Assembly: GCA_002709305.1 (NCBI GenBank)
Contig: PAQM01000006.1
Location: 248,001 to 312,000 of the forward strand
Length of the DNA: 64,000 bases
Direction of reading: 5' to 3'
Source: Crocinitomicaceae bacterium
GTDB lineage: Bacteria > Bacteroidota > Bacteroidia > Flavobacteriales_D > Crocinitomicaceae
Every line of letters begins with the position of its first letter. Position 1 is the first letter of the stretch. The notes under the pieces were generated by a model. The model did no database searches. It was not told where the DNA came from and was given only the letters and a program-made list of their open reading frames with translations. Shown piece after piece: positions 38,908-47,504 of this stretch. Position numbers and translations under genes: made by a program.

Positions 38908-38979
38908 AATTAGAAAATGAGAAAAGCTCCTATTTTCCAATTAAATAGAAGCTTAAATTAAACTATATAGTATAAATGA

Positions 38980-39135
38980 TTAACCCTTTGAAAACCACTC
39001 TTTTACCTTAGTGTTATGTACAGTTTCTTCTTTAAAAGAATAAGATCCATTCTTACCTGATTTAACCATCTTAATCACTTTAGAATGCTGTCTTCCACCG
39101 CCTTTTTGTATAGATGCAACTACCTTCTTTGCCAT
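38980..39135 (-). CDS. DUF4295 family small basic protein
   Basis: A 51-residue, very basic protein (MAKKVVASIQKGGGRQHSK at the start, KVKEWFSKG at the end). In Bacteroidota this family sits between rpmG and ftsY, exactly as here, and is probably a ribosome-associated or RNA-binding protein; its function has not been established to my knowledge. The ATG at 39135 lies 8 bases after the rpmG stop. The gene is easily missed because it is so short, but frame, composition and context agree. Confidence 0.9.
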   Translation of the reverse strand: MAKKVVASIQKGGGRQHSKVIKMVKSGKNGSYSFKEETVHNTKVKEWFSKG

Positions 39136-39143
39136 AACTTAAA

Positions 39144-39326
39144 TTATTTAATTTCTTTATGAAGAGTATAACGCTTCAATATTGGATTAAATTTCTTAAT
39201 TTCCATTCTGTCAGGAGTATTTTTTCTATTCTTTGTGGTAATATAACGAGAAGTACCCGGTAAACCTGAATCTTTATGTTCTGTACATTCTAAAATTACT
39301 TGAACCCTATTTCCTTTTTTTGCCAT
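39144..39326 (-). CDS. rpmG: 50S ribosomal protein L33
   Basis: A 60-residue ribosomal protein with the L33 pattern: [14 protein letters not shown], then [23 protein letters not shown] and the [11 protein letters not shown] end. Only one Cys is present, so it is the zinc-free (C-minus) form. Between rpmB and the DUF4295 gene. Confidence 0.96.
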   Translation of the reverse strand: MAKKGNRVQVILECTEHKDSGLPGTSRYITTKNRKNTPDRMEIKKFNPILKRYTLHKEIK

Positions 39327-39383
39327 TTCTCAATCTATTATTAATCAACCATTACACACTAAAAGATAATGGATAACAGAAAT

Positions 39384-39620
39384 TTATTTTATAAAACCTT
39401 TTGAACGAGCTTCTTTTACACAAGCACTAATACCTTTCTTGTTAATTGTTCTTAATGCAGAAGTAGATATTTTCAACGTAATAAATTTGTTTTCTTCCGG
39501 AAGAAAAAACTTCTTAGTTATTAAATTCGGATAAAACTTACGCTTAGTCTTACGATTAGAATGTGAAACATTGTTCCCAACCATAACCGCCTTACCTGTG
39601 ATTTGACAAACTCTTGACAT
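39384..39620 (-). CDS. rpmB: 50S ribosomal protein L28
   Basis: A 78-residue ribosomal protein: MSRVCQITGKAVMVGNNVSHSNRKTKRKF at the start is the L28 signature, followed by LITKKFFLPEENKFITLKIS. It has a single Cys, so it is not the zinc-ribbon form. First gene of the rpmB-rpmG-DUF4295-ftsY string, preceded by a promoter at 39658-39688. Confidence 0.96.
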   Translation of the reverse strand: MSRVCQITGKAVMVGNNVSHSNRKTKRKFYPNLITKKFFLPEENKFITLKISTSALRTINKKGISACVKEARSKGFIK

Positions 39621-39657
39621 TTCTATGTATTTTAATCTTAATATTAAAAAGCGATTG

Positions 39658-39688
39658 CAAAGTAACCATAAATTGAAAGAAAATGCAA
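39658..39688 (-). promoter_or_regulatory. Promoter of the rpmB-rpmG-DUF4295-ftsY operon
   Basis: On the minus strand TTG (39688-39686), 20 bases, TTACTTTG (39665-39658, one mismatch to TAnnTTTG), 38 bases before the rpmB ATG. It lies in the 75-base gap after cinA. Confidence 0.55.
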
Positions 39689-39695
39689 GTAATAA

Positions 39696-40949
39696 TTATT
39701 TTTTTTCAGTATTTATATCTAATAATTCGCAACGTAATAAATTTAATGCAGAAAAGATAGACTTCTGTATATTCCGTTCCCTATTATCAGAAAAAAGAAA
39801 CCTTTTCACTCTAACTCTTTTAGGTCCAGCAATTCCTATCCATACCAAACCAACTGGTTTTTCTTTATTACCTCCTCTAGGACCAGCAATTCCAGATAAT
39901 GAAATACAATAATCAACTCCTAACTTTTTCCTTCCGTTAATTGCCATTTTTTTTACTACAATATCACTTACTGCGCCATAAGTATCCAAATCTAATTTTT
40001 GAATATCTAAAAGATTCATTTTAATCAAATTAGAATAACATATAATACTACCCTTAAAATATTGTGAAGAGCCAGATATTCTGACTATTTCCTTAGAAAA
40101 ACCACCACCTGTACAACTTTCAACTGCACCAATAGTATTTTTTTTATCAATCAATAAACGTCCTACAATATCACTTAAAGTATCATCATCTTCTCCAAAA
40201 AAATTAAATGGAAAACGTTTTTTTATTTTGAGAATAATACTATCAATCAATTCTTTATTTACAATATTATCTTTAGCAGATAATCTCAAGCGCACTATGC
40301 TATTGGAAGGTAAATAAGCAAAATTAATATTTTTAGCTAACATTATTTTTTCCAAATCATCTATAATATTTGCTATATAAGATTCACCAACACCTTGGAA
40401 TAAAATAGTTCTTTGAAAAAGAGATTGAAATTTAAATTTATTTTTTAATAATGGAAAAACTTGTTTTTTCATTATTTCCTTCATCTCATATGGAACACCA
40501 GGTAGACTAATAACAACTTTATCTTTAATATCAAACCACATTCCAGGAGCTGTACCAAGATCATTCATTAGAACAGTAGATCCTTTAGGAACTAATGCCT
40601 GATTAATATTAACATCTAGAATTTTTAGTTTTCGCTTATCAAAATATTCCTTTACTCTTTTTAATACATCTTTATTTATTTGTAATTCACTATTAAAATA
40701 TTCTGATAATACATTCTTAGTAATATCATCTTTGGTTGGCCCCAGGCCACCAGTTATAATAACTAGATCAGATCTATTTATAGCAACATCCAGCGAATAT
40801 ATAATATCTGCTCTAGAATCTTTTATTACAGAAGAAAAATTAACTTTCACTCCATAATTCATAAACTCAAATCCTATCCATGATACATTTGTATTTATAG
40901 TTTGACCTATCAAGAGCTCATCGCCGATACAAATAATTTCTACTTTCAT
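39696..40949 (-). CDS. cinA: CinA family protein (nicotinamide mononucleotide deamidase/ADP-ribose pyrophosphatase type)
   Basis: A 417-residue protein with two parts. The N-terminal MoaB/MogA-like domain (about 1-250) starts EIICIGDELLIGQTINTN and has VIITGGLGPTKDDIT near residue 67 and SLPGVPYEMKEIM near 148. The C-terminal CinA domain (about 260-410) carries IGAVESCTGGGFSKEI, with the Ser/Lys region of NMN deamidase, and SLSGIAGPRGG. It recycles NMN and related by-products of NAD use. The ATG overlaps the rlmD stop by four bases (40946-40949). Confidence 0.93.
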   Translation of the reverse strand: MKVEIICIGDELLIGQTINTNVSWIGFEFMNYGVKVNFSSVIKDSRADIIYSLDVAINRSDLVIITGGLGPTKDDITKNVLSEYFNSELQINKDVLKRVKEYFDKRKLKILDVNINQALVPKGSTVLMNDLGTAPGMWFDIKDKVVISLPGVPYEMKEIMKKQVFPLLKNKFKFQSLFQRTILFQGVGESYIANIIDDLEKIMLAKNINFAYLPSNSIVRLRLSAKDNIVNKELIDSIILKIKKRFPFNFFGEDDDTLSDIVGRLLIDKKNTIGAVESCTGGGFSKEIVRISGSSQYFKGSIICYSNLIKMNLLDIQKLDLDTYGAVSDIVVKKMAINGRKKLGVDYCISLSGIAGPRGGNKEKPVGLVWIGIAGPKRVRVKRFLFSDNRERNIQKSIFSALNLLRCELLDINTEKK

Positions 40950-42379
40950 TTTACCTTTTTATATTTAGCTATAGATTCAATGTGCCCTGTATGTGGAAAT
41001 TGATCCACAAATGAAATTTTTTGAAGAAGGTAACCTTCGTTTATCAAAATATTAGTATCTCTAGCTTGGGTTGAAGGGTTACAAGATATATATATAATAT
41101 TTTCAACTTGAAGAGAAATAATTTTCAAAAGTGTTTTGGGTGCTATACCTGCTCTTGGTGGATCTAAAATAACGGTTTTTATTTTACCAATATACTCTGG
41201 ATATTCCTTTAAGAACTTGCCTACATCAGAAGCATAAAATTTTATATTATTAATTTGATTGCGTTCAGCATTTCTTCTTGCATCTTTAATAGCTTCTTCT
41301 ACTATATCAACTCCTATAATTTTAACATCAGGATTTCTTACCGATAATATTTGACCAATAGTACCAGTTCCACAAAATAAATCCATTACAACATCATTTG
41401 ATTTTAATTTTTCTTCAAAAACATAATCTAATGCCTTGGCATACAAATTTTCAGCACAAATAGGATTAGTTTGGAAAAAACTTTCCATAGAAATCTCAAA
41501 ATCTAATCCAAACAAGCGTTCAACTAAAAAAGATTGACCATATAATAAAGAACATGTCCCATTTTCAATTTTTGAACGATCAGCTATATTATCATTAACT
41601 GTATGTTGTAATCCAGCTAGCCTTTCTCCTAACTTATTTTTTAAATAAAACACAAGATCATCAGTTTTAAAATAATCTAATCCAACTGATGATGTTACAA
41701 TATTTATTAATAATTTATTTTGAAAAAATGACTTTCTTACTACTATATGACGAAAAAAACCTCTTTTTTGGGGAGGATGCCATGCAGGCAAACCCGAAGA
41801 CTTTAAAAATTCTCTCACATCACTAATAATACTCTCCCATTGACTATCAAAAAGTCCACTATTCTTATTTAATGACTCAACTTTCCACCAGGTCCCTCTT
41901 CTTTTAAAACCTAAAGCAAAAGAATCATCTACATCTTTTCCTGTTACTATATCATGTTCAATTGATGAAAAACTATACTCCATTTTGTTTCTATAAAAAA
42001 AATGTTTTGGTGAGCTTATAAATTCATCAAAATATTTTTTCGGATTTTCTATATTACCTATTCTTCTAAAAATTTCAAGAGTAGATATTTTTTTTTGTTT
42101 TTCTTGTTCATTAATAGGAACATAAATATAAGGAGCACCAGAAATCTCTTGAAAATCAGAAATTTTCTCAACTGGAGATCTTTTTATAACCTCAATAAGT
42201 TTAGCTTCAGCATGTTTTTTTCTTTTTTTCACAATCCTTGCCTTTACAACCTGGCCAGGAAATGCATTATCAACTAAAACTATATAAAAACCACTTTCTG
42301 TTGGTATTTTAACAACACCTTTTCCACCGAAAGCATATTCGGAAATAGAGACATTCAAAACCTCTGATCGTTTAAACAT
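40946..42379 (-). CDS. rlmD: 23S rRNA (uracil-C5)-methyltransferase RlmD/RumA family
   Basis: Methylates C5 of a uridine in 23S rRNA using SAM. The 477-residue protein has an N-terminal TRAM domain (about 1-65, SISEYAFGGKGVV), a central part and the C-terminal methyltransferase fold: VMDLFCGTGTIGQIL near residue 325, DPPRAGIAP near 402 and the catalytic Cys in IYISCNPSTQARD near 430. The exact target (U1939 type or other) is not settled by sequence, and RlmCD or TrmA-like activity is possible. It lies 10 bases downstream of lpxA and overlaps cinA, so it belongs to the lipid A transcript. Confidence 0.88.
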   Translation of the reverse strand: MFKRSEVLNVSISEYAFGGKGVVKIPTESGFYIVLVDNAFPGQVVKARIVKKRKKHAEAKLIEVIKRSPVEKISDFQEISGAPYIYVPINEQEKQKKISTLEIFRRIGNIENPKKYFDEFISSPKHFFYRNKMEYSFSSIEHDIVTGKDVDDSFALGFKRRGTWWKVESLNKNSGLFDSQWESIISDVREFLKSSGLPAWHPPQKRGFFRHIVVRKSFFQNKLLINIVTSSVGLDYFKTDDLVFYLKNKLGERLAGLQHTVNDNIADRSKIENGTCSLLYGQSFLVERLFGLDFEISMESFFQTNPICAENLYAKALDYVFEEKLKSNDVVMDLFCGTGTIGQILSVRNPDVKIIGVDIVEEAIKDARRNAERNQINNIKFYASDVGKFLKEYPEYIGKIKTVILDPPRAGIAPKTLLKIISLQVENIIYISCNPSTQARDTNILINEGYLLQKISFVDQFPHTGHIESIAKYKKVK

Positions 42380-42389
42380 AAACGTTTAA

Positions 42390-43166
42390 TTAAATCATTC
42401 CTCGAATAACTCCGCGTTCTGAATTAGAAACAAAGTCTAATATTTCAGTTCTTAATTTTGATATCTTAATAGAATTTTCAATCATTTTTATTCCCATTGA
42501 TATATTATTATTTTGAACATATAATGCTCTATAAATATCTTCAATCTCACGAATATTTTCGTCAGAGAAACCTCTTCTTCTCAATCCAACGGAATTAACT
42601 CCTGCAAACATTAATGGTTCTCGAGCAGCTTTAACATATGGTGGTATATCTTTTCTTACCAAAGAAGCACCTCCAACAAATGAATGTGATCCAATATGAA
42701 CAAATTGTTGAGCAGCGACCTTACCCTCTAAAATAGCAAAATCATCAATAATAACATGACCAGAAAGTCCAGCATAAGCAGCTAAAACAACATTATCTCC
42801 AATCTGACAATCATGCGCAACATGAACATAAACCATTAACAGACAATTATTACCAATTTTTGTCTTCCATTTATCTTTTGTTCCTTTATGAATAGTAACA
42901 CATTCTCTAATAATAGTATTATTACCTATTTCTACATATGTTTCTTCTCCTTCAAATTTTAAATCCTGAGGTTCTAAACCAATAACAGAGCCTGGAAAAA
43001 TTTCACAGTTAGAACCTATCGTGGTTCCTGGATAGATTGTTACATTGGGATGAATTTTTGTTCCATTACCAATATTAACATTGTTATAAATTGTAGAAAA
43101 AGCTTCCACAACTACATTTTCACCCAATTTAGCAGCGCTAGAAATATTTGCAAGATTACTAATCAT
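42390..43166 (-). CDS. lpxA: UDP-N-acetylglucosamine acyltransferase
   Basis: Transfers a 3-hydroxyacyl chain from ACP to UDP-GlcNAc, the first step of lipid A synthesis. The 258-residue protein is a left-handed beta-helix of hexapeptide repeats (VVVEAFSTIYNNVNIG, TIYPGTTIGSNCEI) with TIHKGTKDKWKTKIG near residue 94, HVAHDCQIGDN near 115 (catalytic His) and the helical C-terminal tail with RRRGFSDENIREIEDIYRAL (residues about 196-215). It overlaps the lpxC-fabZ stop by four bases. Confidence 0.96.
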   Translation of the reverse strand: MISNLANISSAAKLGENVVVEAFSTIYNNVNIGNGTKIHPNVTIYPGTTIGSNCEIFPGSVIGLEPQDLKFEGEETYVEIGNNTIIRECVTIHKGTKDKWKTKIGNNCLLMVYVHVAHDCQIGDNVVLAAYAGLSGHVIIDDFAILEGKVAAQQFVHIGSHSFVGGASLVRKDIPPYVKAAREPLMFAGVNSVGLRRRGFSDENIREIEDIYRALYVQNNNISMGIKMIENSIKISKLRTEILDFVSNSERGVIRGMI

Positions 43167-44566
43167 TCTGTTTTATCCTTTATTACCTGAGCAAGCATTT
43201 CTGCCTCTACAACTGATTTACCATCAACATAACCAACACCTGACATATGAACTAAACCTCTTCTAATTGGAGATATTAATTTAAGTTCAAAAACTAATGT
43301 GTCTCCCGGAATAACTTTTTGCTTAAACTTCACCTTATCTATTTTCATAAAGTATGTAGAGAATAAATGTGGATTATCCACTTTACTTAATGCAAAAATA
43401 CCACCGACTTGTGCCATCGACTCAATTTGAAGAACTCCTGGGAAAATAGGATTTTTAGGGAAATGACCTGTAAATATAGGCTCATTCATAGTTATATTTT
43501 TAACACCAATAATTGAATCTTCAAAAAGATCTATCACTTTATCAACTAGTAAAAAAGGAAAACGATGTGGCAACATAGATTCAATATCATTGATGTTATA
43601 AACAGGTTTTTTTGTCAAATCAAAGTAACGTTCAACCGTTTTTTTAGATTTCATATACTCCTTTAAAACTTTAGCGAAACAAACATTTCCATAATGTCCT
43701 GTTCTAGCAGCTAAAACATGTGCTTTTAATGGACGACCAATTAAAGCTAAATCACCAACAATATCCAGAAGCTTGTGTCTTGCTGGTTCATTTTCAAAAT
43801 TTAAATTTGTACTATTCAATACACCTATTCCATCAATTTTAACTTCAACATCTTCTTTACCTAGTAATTTTGCTAAATCAGCTAATTCTTGTTTACTTAC
43901 TTTTTCTCTTTCTACTAGGACTATAGCATTGTCTAAATTCCCACCTTTAATTAAATTATTTTTCGCTAAAACTTCTAATTCTTTCAAAAAAACAAAAGTT
44001 CTAGATGGAGCAATTTCTTTATTGAATTCAGAAATACTATACATAGAAGCATGCTGAGTTCCAAGAACAGGTGAATTATAATCAACCATTACTGTTAGTC
44101 GATAATTAGAATCAGGTATAGCTAAAAATTCAATCCCTTTTGCTTCGTCTTCCCATTTAATATTCTCATCAAGCTCAAGGTATATCCGCTCCTTATTTTG
44201 GTTAGTATAACCAACCTTCTCTATTGAATCTACAAATAATTTTGAGCTACCATCCATAATAGGAACTTCAGGACCATTAATTTTAATTAACGCATTATCA
44301 ACTTGACAACCATATAGAGCTGCAAGTATATGCTCAGTAGTATTAACACGAACTCCGTTTTCCTCAAGAGTTGTACCACGCTCAGTTGATACCACCAAGT
44401 CGCAATCAGCTCTAACAATTGGCTGTCCCTCTATATCTGTTCGTTGAAATCTATAACCGAAATTTTCTTTTGCAGGAGATATTTCTAAATCAACTTTTTC
44501 TCCTGTATGTAAACCAACTCCAGAAAATAGAATAGATTCCTTTATCGTTCTCTGCATTTCTGACAT
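43163..44566 (-). CDS. lpxC/fabZ: Bifunctional UDP-3-O-acyl-N-acetylglucosamine deacetylase / 3-hydroxyacyl-ACP dehydratase
   Basis: A 467-residue fusion characteristic of Bacteroidota. Residues 1-305 are LpxC: QRTIKESILFSGVGLHTG at the start, the zinc ligand His in TTEHILAALYG near 77, and HKLLDIVGDLAL near 262 with the other His and Asp. Residues about 320-467 are FabZ: MLPHRFPFLLVDKVIDL near 328 with the catalytic His and GHFPKNPIFPGVLQIESMAQ near 365 with the Glu-bearing helix. It couples the committed step of lipid A synthesis with fatty acid dehydration, which compete for the same hydroxyacyl-ACP. Between lpxD and lpxA. Confidence 0.97.
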   Translation of the reverse strand: MSEMQRTIKESILFSGVGLHTGEKVDLEISPAKENFGYRFQRTDIEGQPIVRADCDLVVSTERGTTLEENGVRVNTTEHILAALYGCQVDNALIKINGPEVPIMDGSSKLFVDSIEKVGYTNQNKERIYLELDENIKWEDEAKGIEFLAIPDSNYRLTVMVDYNSPVLGTQHASMYSISEFNKEIAPSRTFVFLKELEVLAKNNLIKGGNLDNAIVLVEREKVSKQELADLAKLLGKEDVEVKIDGIGVLNSTNLNFENEPARHKLLDIVGDLALIGRPLKAHVLAARTGHYGNVCFAKVLKEYMKSKKTVERYFDLTKKPVYNINDIESMLPHRFPFLLVDKVIDLFEDSIIGVKNITMNEPIFTGHFPKNPIFPGVLQIESMAQVGGIFALSKVDNPHLFSTYFMKIDKVKFKQKVIPGDTLVFELKLISPIRRGLVHMSGVGYVDGKSVVEAEMLAQVIKDKTE

Positions 44567-44574
44567 TCGCGTAA

Positions 44575-45612
44575 TTATTTTATTAATGTTTTAATCTTAT
44601 CTTCAATAACCTGAATTCTTTCTAAAATCCTTGGCAATCTCCTGAATCCTAGATATGATTTTTTATATTCTTTATTATCAAAAGCTGGCGAACCCATAAG
44701 AATAGAACCATCTTTAATATCTCCAGAAACACCTGACTGTGCTGCAATCTTAACGTTATTTCCAACTTTCATATGTCCTGCCAATCCTACTTGACCACCT
44801 ATCATAACATTTTGACCAATTTTACATGATCCTGCAACACCTACCTGAGCTGCCATTGCTGTATTAGATCCAATATCTACATTGTGAGCAATTTGAACTA
44901 AATTATCAATTTTTACACCACTACGAATAATTGTACTACCCATAGTAGCACGATCAATAGTTGTATTAGCTCCAATATTAACACTATCCTCTAAAACAAC
45001 ATTTCCTATTTGAGGTATTTGTTGAAAATTCCCATTTTCATCTGGAGCAAAGCCAAATCCATCAGAACCAATAACAGCACCTGAATGAATAACACATTTT
45101 TCACCTAAAATAGAGCCATGATAAATTTTAACGCCAGAATATATAATAGTACCTTCTCCTATCTTAACATTATGACCAATATAAACATTAGGATAAATTG
45201 AAACATTATCACCAATAACAACATCTCTTGAAATATATGAAAAAGCACCTAAAAATAAATCTTTACCTACCTTAACTGACTTATCAATAAATGAAGGTTG
45301 CTCCACTCTAGGGTCTTCTTTATTTATTGAATCATAAAGATTTAACAACTTAGCAAAACAAGCATATGCATCTTCAACTCTAATAAGTGTTAATGTCTTA
45401 GGAATAGGTTTAATTGGTGTGAATTTTTCATTCACAATACAAATTGTTGATTTTGTATCATAAATAAAATGCTCATACTTAGGATTAGATAAAAAAGAAA
45501 GGGCACCAAAAAAACCCTCCTCAATTTTCGCTAAAGAATTAACCAAAGCAGAAGAATCACCCTCCACCTTTCCATTTAACATGCCCGCAATTTGCTCAGC
45601 TGTAAATTCCAT
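44575..45612 (-). CDS. lpxD: UDP-3-O-acylglucosamine N-acyltransferase
   Basis: Adds the second 3-hydroxyacyl chain, the third step of lipid A synthesis. The 345-residue protein has the N-terminal uridine-binding domain (about 1-100, [20 protein letters not shown]), then a long hexapeptide helix with [18 protein letters not shown] and the catalytic His region [19 protein letters not shown] near residue 232. The C-terminal helix ([18 protein letters not shown]) is typical. First gene of lpxD-lpxC/fabZ-lpxA-rlmD-cinA. Confidence 0.97.
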   Translation of the reverse strand: MEFTAEQIAGMLNGKVEGDSSALVNSLAKIEEGFFGALSFLSNPKYEHFIYDTKSTICIVNEKFTPIKPIPKTLTLIRVEDAYACFAKLLNLYDSINKEDPRVEQPSFIDKSVKVGKDLFLGAFSYISRDVVIGDNVSIYPNVYIGHNVKIGEGTIIYSGVKIYHGSILGEKCVIHSGAVIGSDGFGFAPDENGNFQQIPQIGNVVLEDSVNIGANTTIDRATMGSTIIRSGVKIDNLVQIAHNVDIGSNTAMAAQVGVAGSCKIGQNVMIGGQVGLAGHMKVGNNVKIAAQSGVSGDIKDGSILMGSPAFDNKEYKKSYLGFRRLPRILERIQVIEDKIKTLIK

Positions 45613-45617
45613 ATAAT

Positions 45618-45625
45618 CAAAAATA
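45618..45625 (-). promoter_or_regulatory. Candidate -7 box for the lpxD operon
   Basis: TATTTTTG on the minus strand matches TAnnTTTG but ends only 6 bases before the lpxD ATG, implying an almost leaderless transcript. No -33 TTG at the usual distance. Confidence 0.35.
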
Positions 45626-45675
45626 AGAAAAGAATTGTTGTAAACATAATGCGAAAAACCCTTTTATTAACAAGA

Positions 45676-46371
45676 TTAGTTTAATAAAAGAGAATCACAA
45701 TCTAACTTAAAAATAGAATCAAAAGTGATAATATTTAATTTATTTTTATACCAAATAACAGTACATCCAATTTCATTTTTATCCTTTATAAAAGTAATAT
45801 GGTGTTTAGGTTTTGGAGTTTGATTAAAATTAGTTTGACTAAAATCAATTTTACCTGAAGATTTAATTAAATCAAAAATATAATTAGTGTTTTTTAAACC
45901 AATGGATTCCTTTTGACAGTTTATATATTGATTAGAATCTATATATAGTAAATTATCATCATTGGGATAATGGATTATAGTACCGAATCCTTTTTTGGAA
46001 TTACAAATATTATCAGTTTTATCTTTCAAAAAAACCTCTGATATAAAACTCTCGTGAGGTAATGTAAAAACAAAACTAACACTATTCCTATTTATAACAT
46101 AACTCTTGGGGTGTATATCCTTACGACTATTGATAAAATCAATATCACCATCACTTAATGCTAATAAAACATCATTAACATCCACTCCCTTTTGACTCAT
46201 TAAGTCTTCTGTTTTTTCTGAAACAACAATTAGCCGATCAAGAATAGCATTTTTAACTCGATTTGAAGGCATCCATGAGCATCCTCTATTTTCAAAGAAA
46301 AAAAAGACAAAAAGTAAACCTACACCAAAACCAATTCCATAATACATTAATCTTTTAATCCAGGAATTCAT
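45676..46371 (-). CDS. Hypothetical protein with N-terminal membrane helix (DUF4258-like region)
   Basis: A 231-residue protein: a helix at about residues 8-26 (LMYYGIGFGVGLLFVFFFF), a short basic/Cys turn (ENRGCSWMPSNRVKNAI), then a soluble alpha/beta domain. The early part (about 30-100: VKNAILDRLIVVSEKTEDLM, VNDVLLALSDGDIDFINSR) resembles Bacteroidota proteins annotated with DUF4258, and the later part (about 110-230) contains strand-like pieces such as SVSFVFTLPHES and ITFIKDKNEIGCTVIWY. The function is unknown. Just upstream of the lipid A operon on the same strand and downstream of trxA after a terminator. Confidence 0.65.
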   Translation of the reverse strand: MNSWIKRLMYYGIGFGVGLLFVFFFFENRGCSWMPSNRVKNAILDRLIVVSEKTEDLMSQKGVDVNDVLLALSDGDIDFINSRKDIHPKSYVINRNSVSFVFTLPHESFISEVFLKDKTDNICNSKKGFGTIIHYPNDDNLLYIDSNQYINCQKESIGLKNTNYIFDLIKSSGKIDFSQTNFNQTPKPKHHITFIKDKNEIGCTVIWYKNKLNIITFDSIFKLDCDSLLLN

Positions 46372-46400
46372 AAATTGATTTTACTATTATAAATAATAAC

Positions 46401-46426
46401 AAAAATGCTCTTCAAATTGAAGAGCA
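46401..46426 (-). terminator. Intrinsic terminator of trxA
   Basis: The perfect palindrome TGCTCTTCAA-A-TTGAAGAGCA (46406-46426) is followed on the minus strand by a T-rich run (46405-46401). It lies 26 bases beyond the trxA stop. Confidence 0.85.
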
Positions 46427-46451
46427 ATTCTTATACAATTAATAAAATTAC

Positions 46452-46769
46452 TTAAATAATCGCATCTAATTTAGAGGCTAATTGTGCCTTAGGAACAGCA
46501 CCAACAGATTTATCTGCAACTTCACCATTTTTTATATATAAAACAGTAGGTATATTTCTAACACCAAACCTAGCCGACACTTCAGGATTATTATCTACAT
46601 TAACTTTACCTACGACCGCTTTTCCTTCATATTCTCCTGAAATTTCATCAACAAGAGGACCTATCATTCTACATGGGCCACACCATTCAGCCCAAAAATC
46701 AACCATTACTGGTTTATCTGATTTCAAAACTAATTCTTCAAAATTCGCATCTGTAATTTCTAGTGCCAT
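46452..46769 (-). CDS. trxA: Thioredoxin
   Basis: A cytoplasmic disulphide reductase. The 105-residue protein has the active site WCGPC with Cys30 and Cys33, [14 protein letters not shown], the cis-Pro region [13 protein letters not shown] near residue 71 and the KAQLASKLD end. It is an ordinary single-domain thioredoxin. Its unit is bounded by a -7 box upstream (46797-46804) and a terminator downstream (46401-46426). Confidence 0.97.
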   Translation of the reverse strand: MALEITDANFEELVLKSDKPVMVDFWAEWCGPCRMIGPLVDEISGEYEGKAVVGKVNVDNNPEVSARFGVRNIPTVLYIKNGEVADKSVGAVPKAQLASKLDAII

Positions 46770-46796
46770 AAATTTATTTTATTATTATTCGTACTT

Positions 46797-46804
46797 CAAA
46801 ATTA
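46797..46804 (-). promoter_or_regulatory. Candidate -7 box for trxA
   Basis: TAATTTTG on the minus strand, an exact TAnnTTTG match 27 bases before the trxA ATG. It is the same octamer as at rplS and murB. No -33 TTG at 19 bases. Confidence 0.45.
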
Positions 46805-46839
46805 ATGAATCATATTGAAAATTAATTTATTTTAATAAT

Positions 46840-47235
46840 TTAATTTTCAATCGTCATTTTTTTAATAATCTTTTGATTTTCTGTTTGTAGTGAATAAAAA
46901 TAATTTCCATTTGGCAAATTAGAAGAATCAAAGTTAATAATATTACCACCAACACTACATTGATCAGAAACGACCTCTAATACCTCAAACATGTTAATAT
47001 CTAATATTACAAACCTATAAGATCGTTTAATATTAGAAGTAAAATAAAATGACAATTTGCCTATTGCAGGATTCGACTCCAAACTATCTAATTTGCAATA
47101 ATCATCATGGTTAATCGATTTTCTTGAAAAGAAAACTAAAATTTTTCTATAAATAATAACAACAATAAATATTATAATGGAAACATATAGAATTCCAATA
47201 ACAATATCATATAAAGTAAGAACTTTTAAAACCAT
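46840..47235 (-). CDS. Single-helix membrane protein carrying only a type IX sorting-domain-like segment
   Basis: A 131-residue protein. Residues 11-29 form a strongly hydrophobic helix, followed by basic residues (R30, K31, R38, K39). Residues 54-131 look like a type A C-terminal sorting domain of the type IX system: NPAIGKLSFYF at 55-65, YRFVILDI near 73, GGNIINFDSSNLPNG at 96-110, NYFYSLQTEN to 120 and a KKMTIEN end. In normal cargo this domain closes a large exported protein with a cleavable signal peptide. Here there is no cargo and no cleavable signal, and the basic residues after the helix suggest the domain faces the cytoplasm. Last gene of the menaquinone-terC operon (2-base gap). 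Function unknown. Confidence 0.6.
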   Translation of the reverse strand: MVLKVLTLYDIVIGILYVSIIIFIVVIIYRKILVFFSRKSINHDDYCKLDSLESNPAIGKLSFYFTSNIKRSYRFVILDINMFEVLEVVSDQCSVGGNIINFDSSNLPNGNYFYSLQTENQKIIKKMTIEN

Positions 47236-47237
47236 AA

Positions 47238-47504
47238 TTAAAGAGATATTACACCTTTCAACTTAGATATTTGTTTATACTTTTCAATTACTATGTCCGA
47301 ATTCATCATCATTTGTTTAATAGATATGGCTATATATTTAGCTGTTTTTGAACTTGAGCTTGTAACTATAGCATCTTTATCAAAATTTTGTATCACTTTT
47401 CTAATTAAATCAGAATCATTAGGCATAATAAATTTAAACAAATAAACTGAAGGCCATACTTCTAACTTTAACTGTTGACTAAGTTTTTGATAATGATCAG
47501 ACAT
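47238..47504 (-). CDS. DUF493 family protein (YbeD-like)
   Basis: An 88-residue protein with the DUF493/YbeD pattern: LEVWPSVYLFKFIMPND near residue 14, VTSSSSKTAKYIAISI near 47 and an IKQMMMNSDIVIEKYKQISKLKGV end. These are small ferredoxin-like-fold proteins; YbeD of E. coli is linked to lipoylation or regulation, but no firm role is known. It overlaps the start region of the downstream part of the upstream gene by 8 bases (47497-47504). Confidence 0.85.
   Translation of the reverse strand: MSDHYQKLSQQLKLEVWPSVYLFKFIMPNDSDLIRKVIQNFDKDAIVTSSSSKTAKYIAISIKQMMMNSDIVIEKYKQISKLKGVISL

Noticed and set aside
46840-47235. The sorting-domain stub as a lipoprotein or the broken tail of a larger surface protein
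   Set aside because: There is no lipobox or signal peptide, and the upstream DUF493 gene ends normally two bases before it, so no broken larger gene can be traced.
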